Source: Atherinomorus stipes (Eukaryota; Chordata; Actinopteri; Atheriniformes; Atherinidae). From it: DNA of 64,000 bases. The position numbers and the translations under genes are program-made. Shown here piece after piece: positions 11,592 to 25,054 of the stretch. The stretch lies in contig JALJCO010003975.1 of NCBI GenBank assembly GCA_023101725.1, positions 186,001 to 250,000 on the forward strand, in the 5' to 3' direction. The notes under the pieces are model-generated. The model was given only the letters and a program-made list of their open reading frames with translations, ran no database searches and had not been told where the DNA came from. Each line of letters begins with the position of its first letter. Within the stretch, counting starts at the first letter, position 1.

Positions 11592-12676
11592 ATTGGGTGT
11601 ACCAGAAAACCCGCACTGACAAAGGTTCCACGTTGTTTCTAATGCAAACTGTGATTAAATGTGTTAACTTTTTAAAACACATTAATAGTTAATCAATCGT
11701 AATTAAAATTAAAGTCCCACCACTAATTTGAATATATTGCAGGTAATAGACGTAATAAAAAACAAAACAACAGAGTGGAAGTTGTATAATAAAGCAATAA
11801 AATGAAAAGTAATGAAAATGAATCAAATACAATAGTGAAATGAAAGTAAGAGGTTTTAAGGTGGAATTTAAAGCAACACTTCTGAACGATGCCAGATTTT
11901 CCCACTGTGGCGCCCCCCCTAACGATGACTAATTAAGCATCCATCTTGCATCCTGTCTCTTCTCTGAGGTCTCTCCAACCAGTAAAAGTCAGTCTGATGC
12001 TTAATCTCTTGCCCTGCTACTTCCCCTCTGACTTTTCCTCCTTCCTCCATAAATGCCTTCTTAGATTACTTTACTGAATCAGCTGTGGTGCACGTTTAAA
12101 ACCACCAATGTTTTGATATCCAGTCGCTAGTATGTGACCTGATGCCGTAAAGCAAAACACAGCGCGACGCTCCAGGCTGGAACACAAGGTTGTGAAGTGT
12201 AGTTTCTCAGCCTCTGGGTGCTACAGGGCAAAGATGGCTCCAGGAACGGACATAATGAATGTCACTGTGCCAGCAAAACACGCCAGAGGCACAGACATTT
12301 AAAACTGGAAACATATGTAGTGTTGCTTTAAAAAAAGAGTTTGAGCAGATCTGCTGGAAACAGTCCACATAAATCAGTCCCTCCAGGATTGGGCTGTTAT
12401 GTTTTTGTGATTATTATGGCCTAAAATTTGTGGTGAACTTTTGTTTTTTTCAATGGAAAAAGCGCCTGAAGTTTATGTAAAACATAATTTGTTATGATGA
12501 TATGAATTTGTTCAGATTGAGATTCTGACATTGTAACATTCATGATTGAAGTAAACACACTACGTCAGTTTTTCAGATGTTGGTAGAGCGCTTTTGAAGC
12601 TGCATTTATTATTCAAACAGAAGAGCACAAAAAGAATGAATAAATAAAAGATTGCTTTTGCAGCAGTTGTGGATAT
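11592..12676. other. intronic sequence, no gene seen
   Basis: AT-rich at first, more mixed at 11900-12300. No exon-like frame with a recognisable domain and no complete TIR element. Confidence 0.4.
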
Positions 12677-13219
12677 ACAGTTGCCCTCAAGATTTTTCAT
12701 ACCCTCCAATTTAAGAAAATGCTAAATTCACAATATTATTTCAAATAACAGGAAACTAAAGAAACGAGTAATAAATAGAAATTTACAAAATTATAGTATA
12801 GAGAAATAAAATATTGCTTTGGAATTATGGTTGAAAATGATAATAATAAAACAAACAAACAAAACAAAACTGTCCGAAACACATTAGAGCAACTTTCCCA
12901 TGAACAGTGGACCAAAATACCTGTCAACAGGTGCAGACGTCTGATTGGACGTTACAGAAAACACCTGATTGCAGTGATTGCCTCAAAGTGTTGCTCAACA
13001 ACATTTTGGCTTCAAAACCCCATTATGCTTGTTTACTTGTTTTATTATTATTATTATTATTTTTAGTATTTCTGTTAAACCACAATTCAAAATCAATGTC
13101 ATGATTTTTGTAGAATTTTTATTTATTATTACATTTTTTCAATTTCAACTTATTTAACTGACAGCTGATTTCTTTCCTTCTTCAAATGGAGGGTAAGAAT
13201 CATTTTGAGGACGACTGCA
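12677..13219 (+). mobile_element. Tc1-derived element, C-terminal transposase remnant, copy 2
   Basis: Left end ACAGTTGCCCTCAAGATTTTT, right end GAATCATTTTGAGGACGACTG. The + strand carries the best-preserved remnant: HEQWTKIPVNRCRRLIGRYR followed by KHLIAVIASKCCS, the C-terminal tail of a Tc1-type transposase. A TTA microsatellite sits near 13045. The preceding catalytic region is absent. Confidence 0.78.
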
Positions 13220-14359
13220 TATATTCAGACATGATGATCAGAGCCGGCCCAAGCTTTTATAAGACCTCTGGTGCTTAAATATAAGTGGTATAATTGCTTT
13301 TTTTCTGATAGAAGATGGATCTGTAGCTTGGAAAATTCAGATATCAGTGGCATGTAGAAATTTTTGTTGAACTAAAAGTCAGTTTTAAGTTAGATTTTAG
13401 ATGTTTTTTTATTATTGAGCAGGTTTCGTGGTTTGTTATTGAGAAATTGAACTGTTATTGAGAAATATTACACGTTTATTTGTTTGTGTTCTCTTTTTTG
13501 GGGTGGACGTGTGCTTGCTCTGCAGTGCTCTGGTCAGTTTGGTGTATTTGATCTGGATTTTTGTCAGACAACCCCAAATTTAATATGAACGCTGTTATTT
13601 TAAAACCTTAGAAATGAATAAATAAAATCTATAGCTGAAGTAGTATGAAAGTTACCCATCCTTTTTTTTTGTTCTCATAACTCATGGAGTGGTGTGTATG
13701 TGAGCACTTTCAGTGCCATGGATGCTTTAATCTCGCAGAGCTGTACTGATGTTAACAGAATAAAATGTCACATTTACCATATTTTCAGACATTTGACATT
13801 TGGTTGGGGTGGTGCAGCTCTCAGCAAAGGTGTTGATCCACCCTCATCTCTTTATATCAAGCTTCTAAGCTGCCAGACTGTCTTGTAATCTTTTTAAACT
13901 TGTTTTAAGCTGCATCTCTCCAGGCTTTCTGAAGGTCTTTTGAAGTTTTTCTTTTGCAAAGACACATAATTTGTTCCTGTTTTGTTACTGTAGGTTACAG
14001 AAAATACTAAAGATAACACAGTTTGACAGACATGGAATAGTTTTTTTTTTTTTTATTTGAGATCAACAGGTAGTTTTAATGCTCATGTAAGTCAGGAACA
14101 GACTCATTAGAAGCAGTGGACACACTCACCTGCAGCTCCTGGGGTACCTGGACTAAGCTATGAATGGAAGTTTTCCAGCCTGATAGTTTTTATGCCTATC
14201 AGGGAAACAAACCAGTAGACTCTGAACCAGACCTTCCTGAATAAAAAAACTACAGTTTTTAGACACAGTATACAGGTGATGAGGATACAATATTTTTAGG
14301 TTTGAACCATTAAACAAATGTATTTTAAAGATCTGCATATTAAAACTATGGAAAAAGTA
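13220..14359. other. intronic sequence, no gene seen
   Basis: Non-coding, AT-leaning, with no recognised exon or transposon ends. A short T run is present at about 14040-14055. Confidence 0.4.
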
Positions 14360-15085
14360 CAACTTAAACTATATATTTTTTATTTTTGGTTGCAGAGAGT
14401 ATTTATGTATACACGCATATATATTGATTTACTCATTTATTTGTTCACTTGCTTAATTATTTATTTTTCCCCCTTTTAGTTTGTGTGTTTAAATATTTCC
14501 TTTGTTTAGTTACTTTTCTCAATTATTTGTTTATGTATTTGTTTCCTTACTTATTTGATTTTTTTTTAAATTAATTTGTTTTACCCTTATAATTTTGTAT
14601 TATTATTAACTGGCTTTTAAAAATAATATTAACATATTTATTTGTTTTTTATTTATTTTGTTCTTTATTTATGTAAAAATTAATTTGCTTATTCAATTGT
14701 TTATTTGTTTACTTACTGTGCTCTCTTGCTTAATTGGTTATTTATTTATTTATTTATTATTTTTTCTATTTATTTATTTGCTTTTTTTAAAAACCATTTT
14801 CTAATATTATTTCTTAATTATTAATTCACTTGTTTATGTCCCTGTTTATTTTATTATTTATAGTACATACTACTAAGTACTTACGTCATTGTTTTTATTT
14901 TCAAATTTATTTTAATTATTTATTTATTGTCCTGTTTAATTTTCTTATTTATGTATTTACTTACTTATTCCCACACCTATTAATGCTCCCATTTATTTCA
15001 TTTCCCTTTTATATTATTTATTAATCAATTCACTCACTTACTTACATTCTAATTAATTTATTTACCTACTTGCTTATTCATTCAT
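14360..15085. repeat. TTTA/TTAT low-complexity tract
   Basis: Roughly 700 bp of degenerate TTTATTTATTTG-type repeats with TTAC/TTGC variants. The open frames crossing it are composition artefacts. Confidence 0.85.
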
Positions 15086-15953
15086 GAAAAATATTTTCAC
15101 TGAGCATTATCTACTGTATGTGAGGGTTTCTATTGGATTAAAACGCCTGCAGCTTTAAAAACTGCGCATAAAATCCCAGATGTTGGGTATCAATATAGGA
15201 GAACAATATCAGTTGTTTATTTTTGTCCCAATTAGCTATCTTCATTAGTCTCTCCATCTCTCTCTTTCTTTTATTCCAGCCTCTTAGAGACCAAATGCAC
15301 AGGTCTGTAATATAAGTCATCATTATTAACCCACAAGCTACAGTATTTAAATGATTTTAGTCTGTACTCGTGACTTGTCCTTTTCAAATGTGATTTTTAG
15401 ACTTAATAAGTCTGTAAAAATGAGGTATTTGTGGTTCTTATACATGTTCTACATGTTTATTCCCAGCTTCCTAAAACGAGCTGATAGGTGGTCACAGCTT
15501 CTTTGGCTGCTGTGTGCGATCACGTGACTTCCTCCTCCTCCATGCTCATTTAATCAAAGCTGGGTGTCTGTTTGAAGTGGGTCCTCCCACCTCACGCTTC
15601 ATACTTCCTTGAAGCTCTCAGCTGTAGACTTGTTACGGGACCAGCAATAAGAAAGAGGAGAGAACAGGAGGTAAAAATCATCAAACAAATCTGTCATGTC
15701 ACGTACATGGCAAGCTGTTACAGTCTCTCTCTGTAGGTCTTAGAAAGAAGTTTTTATTCTCATCTTGAAAGAAGAGACTGTCTACCTCTTGAACTTAGAG
15801 TGGGAGCTGGTTCTTTAGGAGAAGAGCCTGATAATTTGTGGCTCTGCCACCCGTCCTTTTCTTCAGGGACCACAAGTAAGCAGCATTTTACTGTGAGGTT
15901 CATCACATATGATGGAGCTCTGAATGTTAAAGGCAGCCATTAGAAAATATTAG
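15086..15953. other. intronic sequence with E-box, otherwise unassigned
   Basis: Non-repetitive, with pyrimidine-rich and moderately GC-rich parts at 15480-15660. Contains a TCACGTGAC site at 15520-15528. No supported exon. Confidence 0.35.
15520..15528. promoter_or_regulatory. extended E-box TCACGTGAC
   Basis: CACGTG with flanking T and AC, the form favoured by USF and MiT/TFE basic helix-loop-helix factors. It sits in the one relatively GC-rich, repeat-free patch of this intron. Function is inferred; short motifs occur by chance. Confidence 0.2.
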
Positions 15954-16530
15954 TAATGCACGATATGATCTGCAACGGCCGATATTAGCTTTAAAACTGA
16001 ATAACGATATCGGCTCAATATGTACCCAATATTTACCTGATATCGACCCAATATCGGCTAACATTTTTGTATTTTATTTGTTTATTTAATAGAGACAGAG
16101 CATACAAAAAACAAAGAAAATTTTTAACACACGAGATTTAGCCAAAAGGCTAGTTTGTTGTCTCTAGGCAGATCTTAAAAGGCTCCTTAAAATGAAAAAA
16201 TCAGAAATATCAAACTGTAAATCAAACTGTTTATAAGTATTATTAATGAATATATAAAGGGTGCTTTTTTTATTGTTGTTTCTTCTTCTTTTTTCTTAAT
16301 CTGCGGGGCATGGGAACAACATAGGGTTGCACCCACAACATTATGACATCACTGGCAACTACTGGATCAGCAGCAGATGCAGCAGAAGTATTTTTCTAAT
16401 TTCGCACCAGAAATGAATATTACATTATTTTCAGCTTTAATATTGGTATTGGCATCAGCCATGAGAAAGAGAAAATTATCGGTTATCGGTATCGGTTCAA
16501 AGTTGTCATACCGTGCATCACTAAAAAATA
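15954..16530. mobile_element. hAT-like MITE with ATGCACGATAT ends
   Basis: Starts TAATGCACGATATGATCTG, ends TCATACCGTGCATCACTA, an imperfect inverted pair, with CCGATATT and TATCGGTT arms. The interior (CTTAATCTGCGGGGCATGGGA and AACATTATGACATC) recurs at 19595-19943 and 47060-47120, confirming a family. No transposase is encoded. Confidence 0.75.
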
Positions 16531-16979
16531 ACTAAAAACTCATCTTTAACTCATATTTAATCTTGAAACTATTTTTAATTAGTGGCGTGTTCTTTTGATT
16601 GACAGGCGACAGATGCGCTGTCAGCGCTAGTGGCTAGCGGTTAGCAGTTAGCTCCCTGCTTACTCCCAGGAAGGCCTGAGCCAGTAGCAGAGTAGCACAA
16701 CTGCAGTTTTTAGCCTGCTAACAGCATGCTTTAGCTTTAGCTCACCTACCTTTGTTAGCTCCCGTTAACTGTGGGTTAGCTCGGTTAGCTCTTTGCTACA
16801 AATAGGTCAGAGTTTGATAAGTGTCAATCATTCACCCTCTAACTTACAGCCCCCCTTCAGCTCCACCTTTCTGCCCTTTTCTGTATTTTTTTGAGAGTGA
16901 CGAGACACGTGTTGCTGCCAAGATGGCAAAGGTGGTGGTGACATCACGAAGGATATGTCCAATGATATACGTATATAGG
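16531..16979. repeat. GTTAGCT-rich dispersed segment
   Basis: Dense GTTAGC/GCTAGC repetition at 16610-16800 followed by mixed sequence. Similar TTAGC-rich text occurs at 44150-44290 and 54690-54880. Probably repeat-derived; no ends defined. Confidence 0.4.
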
Positions 16980-18525
16980 AGCATTCGGACAGGGAGGTTC
17001 TAGGAACGAGTTCCTTTTACTATCCGTCTGGAGTTTAGTTATCAGAACTACCTTCTTCATCAGTTTGCGTTCGCACATGAGGGAGGACCTTGAAAGGAAC
17101 CATGTTTGACGCAATCATCTGCGACAGAGACACATTTATGCCCCAGCAGATCTGATACAAAACTGAGGTTTCTTATCTCTTTTATTCAAAGCTATTATAA
17201 AAGCTAGCTTACCAGCTTTCCATCATCACGGTCATATGTATCACGTAACGTCTTGTTTACCTTTTGTTGCAGTGCGCCCGGACACTTTAGTGGACGGTGC
17301 GTTCATTAAAGTGTCCGGGCTGCAGCCGCAGATTCTACTGCCACACTTTGCAGTTGTATTTGGGTCATTAAATTAGCATGAAAATAATTGCTTTTGGACA
17401 TTTCAAAATAATTAAAGATTCGGGACGTGTAGCATTGTGATCAATTTAATAATGAATTACTCCTGTTGTAATAGTAATTGTTGTTATAACAATCTCGGTG
17501 AACAGTTATAACAGCTGTGGGACTTTTTAAATATGGCGGGGCTGGAAGAAGTGGAGATCATGCAAGGGGCGTGGCTTGCCACTTCTACCAATCAGCAAAC
17601 ATCTAAGTATTTCAGTTCCTATGGAATCCCGAAAAGACCCTGCCTCGGAGTAGGAGCTAAAAAGGTTCTAGGAACTGAGGGCCGAGGTCCCTATGGCCCA
17701 ATCCCAATTCTCTTTTTACCCCTACCCCTTACCCCTTCCCCTTGGCCCTTGCACTTAAAACGAAGCTACAAGGGGTAGGGGTGAAAGTCAACCCCTTCAA
17801 ATTGGGACACCCCTTCAAGAATCACATCGTCATCAGTGATTCCGCCGGCTTGTGTGTAAGCAGATGTGCGCTGAGCTGTTGGTGCAAATCTGGAGAAATC
17901 AAGCCGTCTACAGCTGTGGATTAACGTTAACAAGCAAATTCGATTTTTGCATGACATCCCTGCCTGTGTTTTATCCCATGAAGACCAGCAGCGATGCTGC
18001 CGAATTTCTTACTGATCATCTAGATTATCAGGGCTGCAGAGCACCGCTGGTTTTCAGCCTGGTAGCGTTTATATAACTGAAGCGTCAATGTAGTACTCGC
18101 GATTTTTTTTCATGTGCATTTTGCAAAAAAAATGACCGTTAAACATTTAAACAGCATTAAACTAGACTATATAATGGTTTTTTACACTTTTTAAACTTTA
18201 TTTATGGATAAATATTTACATTTGTGGATGTTTTTGGACTCAGTAGCAGCCATCGTCCCAGTGATTTTCATACCCCTTCGTTTGAAGTGTGCTCTCGAAA
18301 AATCTTCGTTTGAAGGGGTATATAGCCCTACCCCTTAGCCCTTCCCCTCCATCCTACAGGTATTGGGACACCCCTACCCCTACACATGAACGCGCAAAAC
18401 GGAGAGGAAGGGCTAAGGGGTGAAATGGGATTCACCCTATATGTCTGAATGCGCAAAGAAACGGCCTAGTTCCCGAAAAGGTTACAGGAACTCCAAAAGG
18501 TTCCTACAGTCCGAAAGCGCCTTAT
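16980..18525. mobile_element. larger element with GCATTCGGAC-type ends, interrupted
   Basis: GGAGCATTCGGAC at about 16978 and GTCCGAAAGCGCC at about 18511 form an imperfect inverted pair. Both are accompanied by GGTTC(T/C)AGGAAC-type sequence (16996, 17660, 18470). A second, complete element occupies 17697-18436. Interpretation as one host element with an insert is inference. Confidence 0.35.
17697..18436. mobile_element. C-rich-terminus MITE, full-length copy
   Basis: The left end has CCCCTACCCCTTACCCCTTC and the right end an AAGGGCTAAGGGGTGAAATGG block, with inner inverted blocks CCCCTTCAAATTGGGACACC and GGTATTGGGACACCCC. The interior lacks a transposase. A rearranged relative lies at 2572-3533. 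The C-rich arms could adopt G4/i-motif structure. Confidence 0.65.
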
Positions 18526-18639
18526 GGTGGGAACTCAGGGGTGAACTCTGCACTGCCCTCTGGTGGAGGTACTGGCTAACAACCATACCCATGTAAGGGA
18601 TGCATGAATGTGAGGGCAGTAATGTTGGGTGTAGCAATG
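18526..18639. other. short unassigned spacer
   Basis: Unique-looking sequence between two mobile elements; nothing recognised. Confidence 0.3.
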
Positions 18640-18966
18640 TACAGCCGTCCTCAAAATTATTCATACCCTCCAATTAAAGAAAAGGCTAAATTCACAATAG
18701 TTATTCAAATAACAAGAAACTTAAAAAAGTTATGATAAGCTCAACAAAATTTAAGATCAGGAGCCACATAATGTTTGTTTAATTGTTTTATTTTTTGTTT
18801 GTTTGTTATTAATATTTTTGTTGAACCACAAGTCAAAATCAGTGTCATGATTTTCATAGAAGTTTTTTGTATTATTGCTTTGTTTCATTTCTTATTTCTG
18901 AACTTATTACCCTGACAGCTGTTTTCCTTATTTAATGGGAGGTTATGAATAATTGTGAGGATTACT
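18640..18966. mobile_element. Tc1-derived element, internally deleted, copy 3
   Basis: Left end ACAGCCGTCCTCAAAATTATT, right end TATGAATAATTGTGAGGATTACTG. Shorter than copies 1 and 2: the transposase tail (KIPVNRC region) is deleted, leaving only the ends and the AT-rich sequence next to them. Confidence 0.75.
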
Positions 18967-19594
18967 GTATGTAAAAGGAGCATAAATGAGCCTTTAGAGT
19001 TTTTCACAGTTAACTAATGCGCTTATGGAAGCTGCAGTTTATTATTCAGACTGCAAACACAAAAAGAAATACAGAAAAATAGTATTTGAAGTAGATCTGA
19101 GTGTTTTAATTTCCCTGATTTGTCTCATATGTTTGCGTAATTCATTCATTCCTTGTTTGTGCTCTATGCTCACAGAGGTTAATATCTAATTCCATGCAGA
19201 ACTCTGTGAAAGTATTGTGCACAGACCATGGTGGGAGGATGAAACAGTCGCACATATCTGCACTTTCATAACCACAAACACAGAGATGTAAACCCTGTGA
19301 TGCATGTACATTGAGTAATGTGATGAAGCGTTGTGATTTGTTAAAGCTGCACTGAAGTTGTGATTCCTGGAGAGGCTGATGCACAGAATTTGACACGGTC
19401 TATTTTTGTTTAATTGTCCAGTTGAGCTCAGGAAGGAAATTAGATTTGGATATTTTAGTTGTTTTTTTCTGATATGACTGGAAGTGACTGCGATAAAGCA
19501 GCTTAAGATGTCGTCTCATGTCAGTTACTGGCATCTGAAGCAAATTGAACTTGTAAAATGACTAGAGAATAGATTATATCAGCAAACATATAAT
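18967..19594. other. intronic sequence, nothing recognised
   Basis: Unique-looking, non-coding. No repeat ends seen. Confidence 0.4.
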
Positions 19595-19943
19595 TAGTGA
19601 TGCACGATATTATCAGCCCGGTATCGGCAGCTGTTTTTTATTTGTTTCTTCTTTTTTTAAATCCATGGGGGCTGGGAACAATTTGACCACATTATTATGT
19701 GATTACCTGAAAAAAGAAAACAATTAAATAGCCCCATTTTTTGTTTGCTGTTATAAATTAGGCAGAGCTGCTTGAATATCACTTTAGATATCACGCTGCA
19801 TCCAGAGCAAAAACTGCAGACTGTATGAAGATTATATTAAATTCTAAAATATGAACTTATAAGTTATTGGTATCGGTCATGAGAAGCAGAAAATTATCGG
19901 TTATTGGTATCGATGGAAATTCTTTTTATTGTGCATCCCTATA
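19595..19943. mobile_element. hAT-like MITE with ATGCACGATAT ends, second copy
   Basis: Starts AGTGATGCACGATATTATC and ends TATTGTGCATCCCTA. Interior landmarks (ATCCATGGGGGCTGGGAACA, ACCACATTATTATG) match 15954-16530. Its right end is the unit that becomes tandemly repeated just downstream. Confidence 0.75.
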
Positions 19944-20358
19944 CGTAATTATTATTTATTGAACTGTGATTCTAAAATATGTGATTCTAAAATATGAACT
20001 TATCAGTTATTGGTATCGGTCATGAGAAGCAGGAAATTATCGATTATCTGTATCGGTGGAAATTTTTCTTATCATGTGTCACTACATATTATTATTATGT
20101 ATTGAACCGTGATGCTAAAATATGAACTTATCAGTTATTGGTATTGGTCATTTGAAACAGAAAATTATTGGTTATTGGTATCGGTGGAAATTTTACTTAT
20201 GTATCACTACATATAATTATGATTTATTGAACTGTGATTCTAAAATATAAACGTATAAGTTATTGGTATCGGTTATGAGAAACAGAAAATTATCTGTTTT
20301 TGGAGTCAGGGAAATTTTTCTTATTGTGCATCACTACATATAATTATGATTTATTGAA
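19944..20358. repeat. tandem array of a MITE right end, about 125-bp period
   Basis: The block GAACTGTGATTCTAAAATAT followed by TTATTGGTATCGGT, GAGAAGCAGAAAATTATC and GTGCATCACTACATA recurs with starts near 19961, 20104, 20229 and 20356. The spacing is about 143, 125 and 127 bp; the first includes a 19-bp local duplication. Each unit is a partial copy of the right arm of the adjacent hAT-like MITE. Confidence 0.8.
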
Positions 20359-22144
20359 CTGATATGGTGTCATATTGTGATACTGATTAATTCAGCCCTA
20401 GTAGGTTCGCAGGATGGAGCAGGAAAGTTTGGATGGCATTTTTTAATTTCTTCTAAATCAGAAAAGTGTGCTGATTCAGATTTAAGTTGGAAGAAAGGAA
20501 AGGACTGCTGTAGTCTTTATAATGGTATTTACAGTTACCAACAGGTAATCTTTTCATTAATGCTTATATACTGCTTAGAGAGACATTAGAAAGTCACAAC
20601 ACAACGCGTCAGTGTTTTTAAACTAAAAAAAGACATCCACAAATGGGTTTAGATAATGAAAAGTACAGAATCCAACATTTTTATAGCTTCATCCACTATG
20701 GGGACCAAAGGTCCTATTAAATATTCATGCCAGAGTTTTGCAGAAGTGCTGAAGTAGTCTCCCCATGTACAGAAGTCAGCGCTCTAATGATGTGCACAGC
20801 TTGCACTAAACATAGTGGAAGATGACAGTGGGAGTCCCAGTGATGAAGAGATGGAGGGACAAAGTGATGGATTGCAGCAAGGCCACCGTGACCACGTGAT
20901 GGCGTCTCTTCAAAGAGCTGCTCTGTGCTTTGTTGTGAGACATGTGTACTGCACACTGTCCCATTGTCTCCAGTATAGACAGAGGAGGAGGAGGCCTCAC
21001 ACCAGACCTAACCGAGGCCCTTTATCTGGGACTAGCTCAGCCCCCTGATTATGGTTTGTGGTTTTGTAACAGTGACTTAAATAACTGTGATTTGTTGAGA
21101 GGGGAGTTGTGATGGCTTCTCATTGCAGTGTAAAAATTTTTAACTCAATAACAGGGCAAAAATTTATTTTAATCTTTCATTTGGAGCATTTTTTTCTTTC
21201 TTAACTGTTTTCTCTGCAGCTGTTGTGAAACCAGAAGGGCAGGAAGTCGCAGCAACGTGAGAAGGGATTTTCTACAGCCAAAGCTGCTTAGTTTTTTCCA
21301 CAAACTAGCAAGGATGGACAATTTTTGCTACTTTAATGGGTCTTGGTGTTATCTCACCATCTCACACATGTCTTACTTTCATCTCTCTCTCTTGCGATGC
21401 CCTTATTTACGAGAACCCCTGCACAATCTAAATGAGCGGGTAGCGGGCGGGAAGACAGGCAGCTCTCCATGAAAATGAAGGGTAATCTTTGTTCTAGTGC
21501 TCTTTCCCATCTGTCCAGTGCTGCTCGGGAGACGACGGCTGCCTCAGGGCGAGCCGGCAAGCAGCGTTTCTGCGCAGTCACAGTGTGTGGAAGTTGTAAT
21601 TAAGGAACTAAATAAAAAAAAAGAGGGTTGCGGCCTGTGATCTCCACTGAGTGAGCCACTGCAGTGCTTTCAGTCGGGCCTGGATGAGGGTTAATTGACA
21701 GTGTGGAAGCTCCAAGTCCTGAGGACGCTTTATCTTCTGAGGACGCAGAGCTGCTCCCATTGTGTGGCTTCTTAAATCCTGTATATGAGTTCAACAAGAG
21801 GCTTTTTGCACCGATGTTTCTCGGCTATGGCATTTCAGTTACACCTTCTAGCGCAACACACATCTCAGCTTTTAAGGTGTTATCATGAGTTTATAGCTAC
21901 AGTATTATTCCTCTCTGTGGAAACTTACTCTGTATTTAACTAGTCTGCATGTCGGTGTAACTTACGGGAAAGGATTCAGCTGATTGTGGCTCCGTGTGGT
22001 TGCACTTGTAGTTCACAATCAATTCCAAGCCAGAAAAACTGTTTTCACAAAGAAAGGATCTGATAAAGTCACACCACACTGAGGCAGTTTTGGAGATGAA
22101 GCGATAACTGAAATAAGAGTCCACCTAACTAGTACCAGGTTAGA
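20359..22144. other. intronic sequence, nothing recognised
   Basis: Mixed-composition DNA, somewhat GC-rich near 20870-21050 and 21420-21600. Short open frames on both strands have no domain signature. No TIR element recognised. Confidence 0.4.
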
Positions 22145-22162
22145 CCCCCTTTTCCCCTCAGA

Positions 22163-22352
22163 ACTGCTTTTATTCTTGGTGTCATAGATCCAACAAGGTG
22201 TTGGAAACATTCCTCAGAGATTTTCTCCACACTGACGTGATAGCATCATACAGTTGCTGCATCCATGATGAGAATCTCCTGTTCCACCACATCCCAAAGC
22301 TGCTCTGTTGAACTGAGGTCTGGTGACTGTGGAGGCCGTGGGAGTACAGCTG
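22163..22352 (-). pseudogene. Tc1-like transposase fragment
   Basis: Same family as 592-2080: the minus strand reads approximately QQSSFGMWWNRRFSSWM in one frame, and the block ACCACATCCCAAAGCTGCTC encodes the EQLWDVV-type motif in the other. Only the C-terminal part remains. Confidence 0.65.
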
Positions 22353-22490
22353 TTCCGATACCGATGCCGGTATCAGAAATGCCTCCAATACTGCCAAAAA
22401 TGCTGGTATTTGCAAGTACTGTGGTTCAAGAGTCCGATACCACGTAATTTATAAAAACAGGAATCTATTTACTGATTAGTTCTGACATAC
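22353..22490. repeat. TATCGG-rich hAT-like fragment
   Basis: GTTCCGATACCGATGCCGG at the left and GAGTCCGATACCACGTAATTT within. Resembles the arms of the hAT-like repeats elsewhere. It separates two Tc1 fragments. Confidence 0.4.
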
Positions 22491-23363
22491 ACTATGTTGC
22501 CAAAAGTATTTGCTCACCTGCTTTTACTCACATATGAGCTTAAGTAACATCCCATTCCTAATCCATAGGGTTTAATATGAATTGGTCCACACTTTGCAGC
22601 TAGAACCAGCTTCAACTCTTCTGGGAAGGCTGTCCACAAGGTTTAGGAGTGTGTTTATGGGAATTTTTGACCATTCTTCCAGAAGTGCATTTGTGAGGTC
22701 ACACACTGATGTTGGACCAGAAGGCCTGGTTCTCAGTCTCCGCTCTGATTCATCCCAAAGGTGTTCTATGGGATTAAGGTCAGGACTCTGTGCAGGCCAG
22801 TCCAGTTCCTCCACACCAGACTCTGCATCCATGTCTTTATGGACCTGCTTTGTGGTGCACAGTCATGTTGGAAGAGGAAGGGGCCAGCTCCAAACTGTTC
22901 CCACAAAGTTGGGAGCATGAAATTGTCCAAAATATCTTGGTATGCTGAAGCATTCAGAGTTCCTTTCACTGGAACTAAAGGGCAAAGCCCAGCTCCTGAA
23001 ACACAACCCCACACCATAATCCCCCCTCCACCAAACTTTACACTTTGCACAAGCAGTCAGACAACTACTGTTGTCCTGGCAACCACCAAACCCAGACTTG
23101 TCCATCAGATTTCCAGATGGAGAAGCGTGATTCATCACTCCAGAGAAGCCTCCACTGCTCTAGAGTCCAGTGGTGGCTGCTTTACACCACTGCATCCTAC
23201 ACTTTACATTGCACTTGATGATGTTTGGCTTTGAAGAAACCCATTCCACAAAGCTCTCTGTCACTGTTCTTGAGTTGATCTGAGGGCCACATGAAGTTTG
23301 GAGGTCTGTAGTGATTGACTCTGCAGAAAGTTGGCGATCTCTTCGCACTATGAGCTTCAGCAT
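22491..23363 (-). pseudogene. Tc1-like transposase pseudogene (second family)
   Basis: The + strand begins with ACTATGTTGCCAAAAGTATT, a Tc1-type terminal repeat. On the minus strand the transposase runs from an N-terminal helix-turn-helix region (23160-23363) through [13 protein letters not shown] and HDCAPQ to [20 protein letters not shown], ending near 22572. The catalytic Asp region and third acidic residue are therefore recognisable, but frames shift at least twice (around 23138 and 22830). The other terminal repeat is missing, so it is a dead, truncated copy. Long + strand frames here are shadows. Confidence 0.85.
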
Positions 23364-23610
23364 TTTTTGCTTATTACAAGCAAAAAAAAAAAATCTGCCA
23401 ATAGAACAAGTGAATTTTAAAAAAGAATTTCTTGAAATAAGAGATATTTAAAATACATTTTTAAAGAACAAGTTCCTGTATCTCACTGAAATGTCTCTCT
23501 TTAAACGATTATCTTTTATATTGAGTGTGACGAGAAATTTTGACTTGAAATTAGACAAATATACTTGGTAAGATTTTGAGTTTTTACAATAATTTGTGTT
23601 CATTGTCTAA
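23364..23610. repeat. dispersed AATTTCTTGAAATAAG repeat, copy 1
   Basis: Landmarks AATCTGCCAATAGAACAAG, AATTTCTTGAAATAAGAG, ACAAGTTCCTGTATCTCACTG and TACTTGGTAAGATTTTGAG recur in order at 63548-63815. It lies within about 50 bp of the next exon. Class unknown; no coding content. Confidence 0.75.

Positions 23611-25054
<1,444 letters not shown>

Noticed and set aside
19944..20358. CRISPR-like or satellite array
   Set aside because: Units are about 125 bp, diverged and derived from a MITE end; there are no short identical repeats with spacers, and the DNA is vertebrate.
22761..23234. 157-codon + strand open frame
   Set aside because: Shadow of the Tc1-like transposase pseudogene on the opposite strand.
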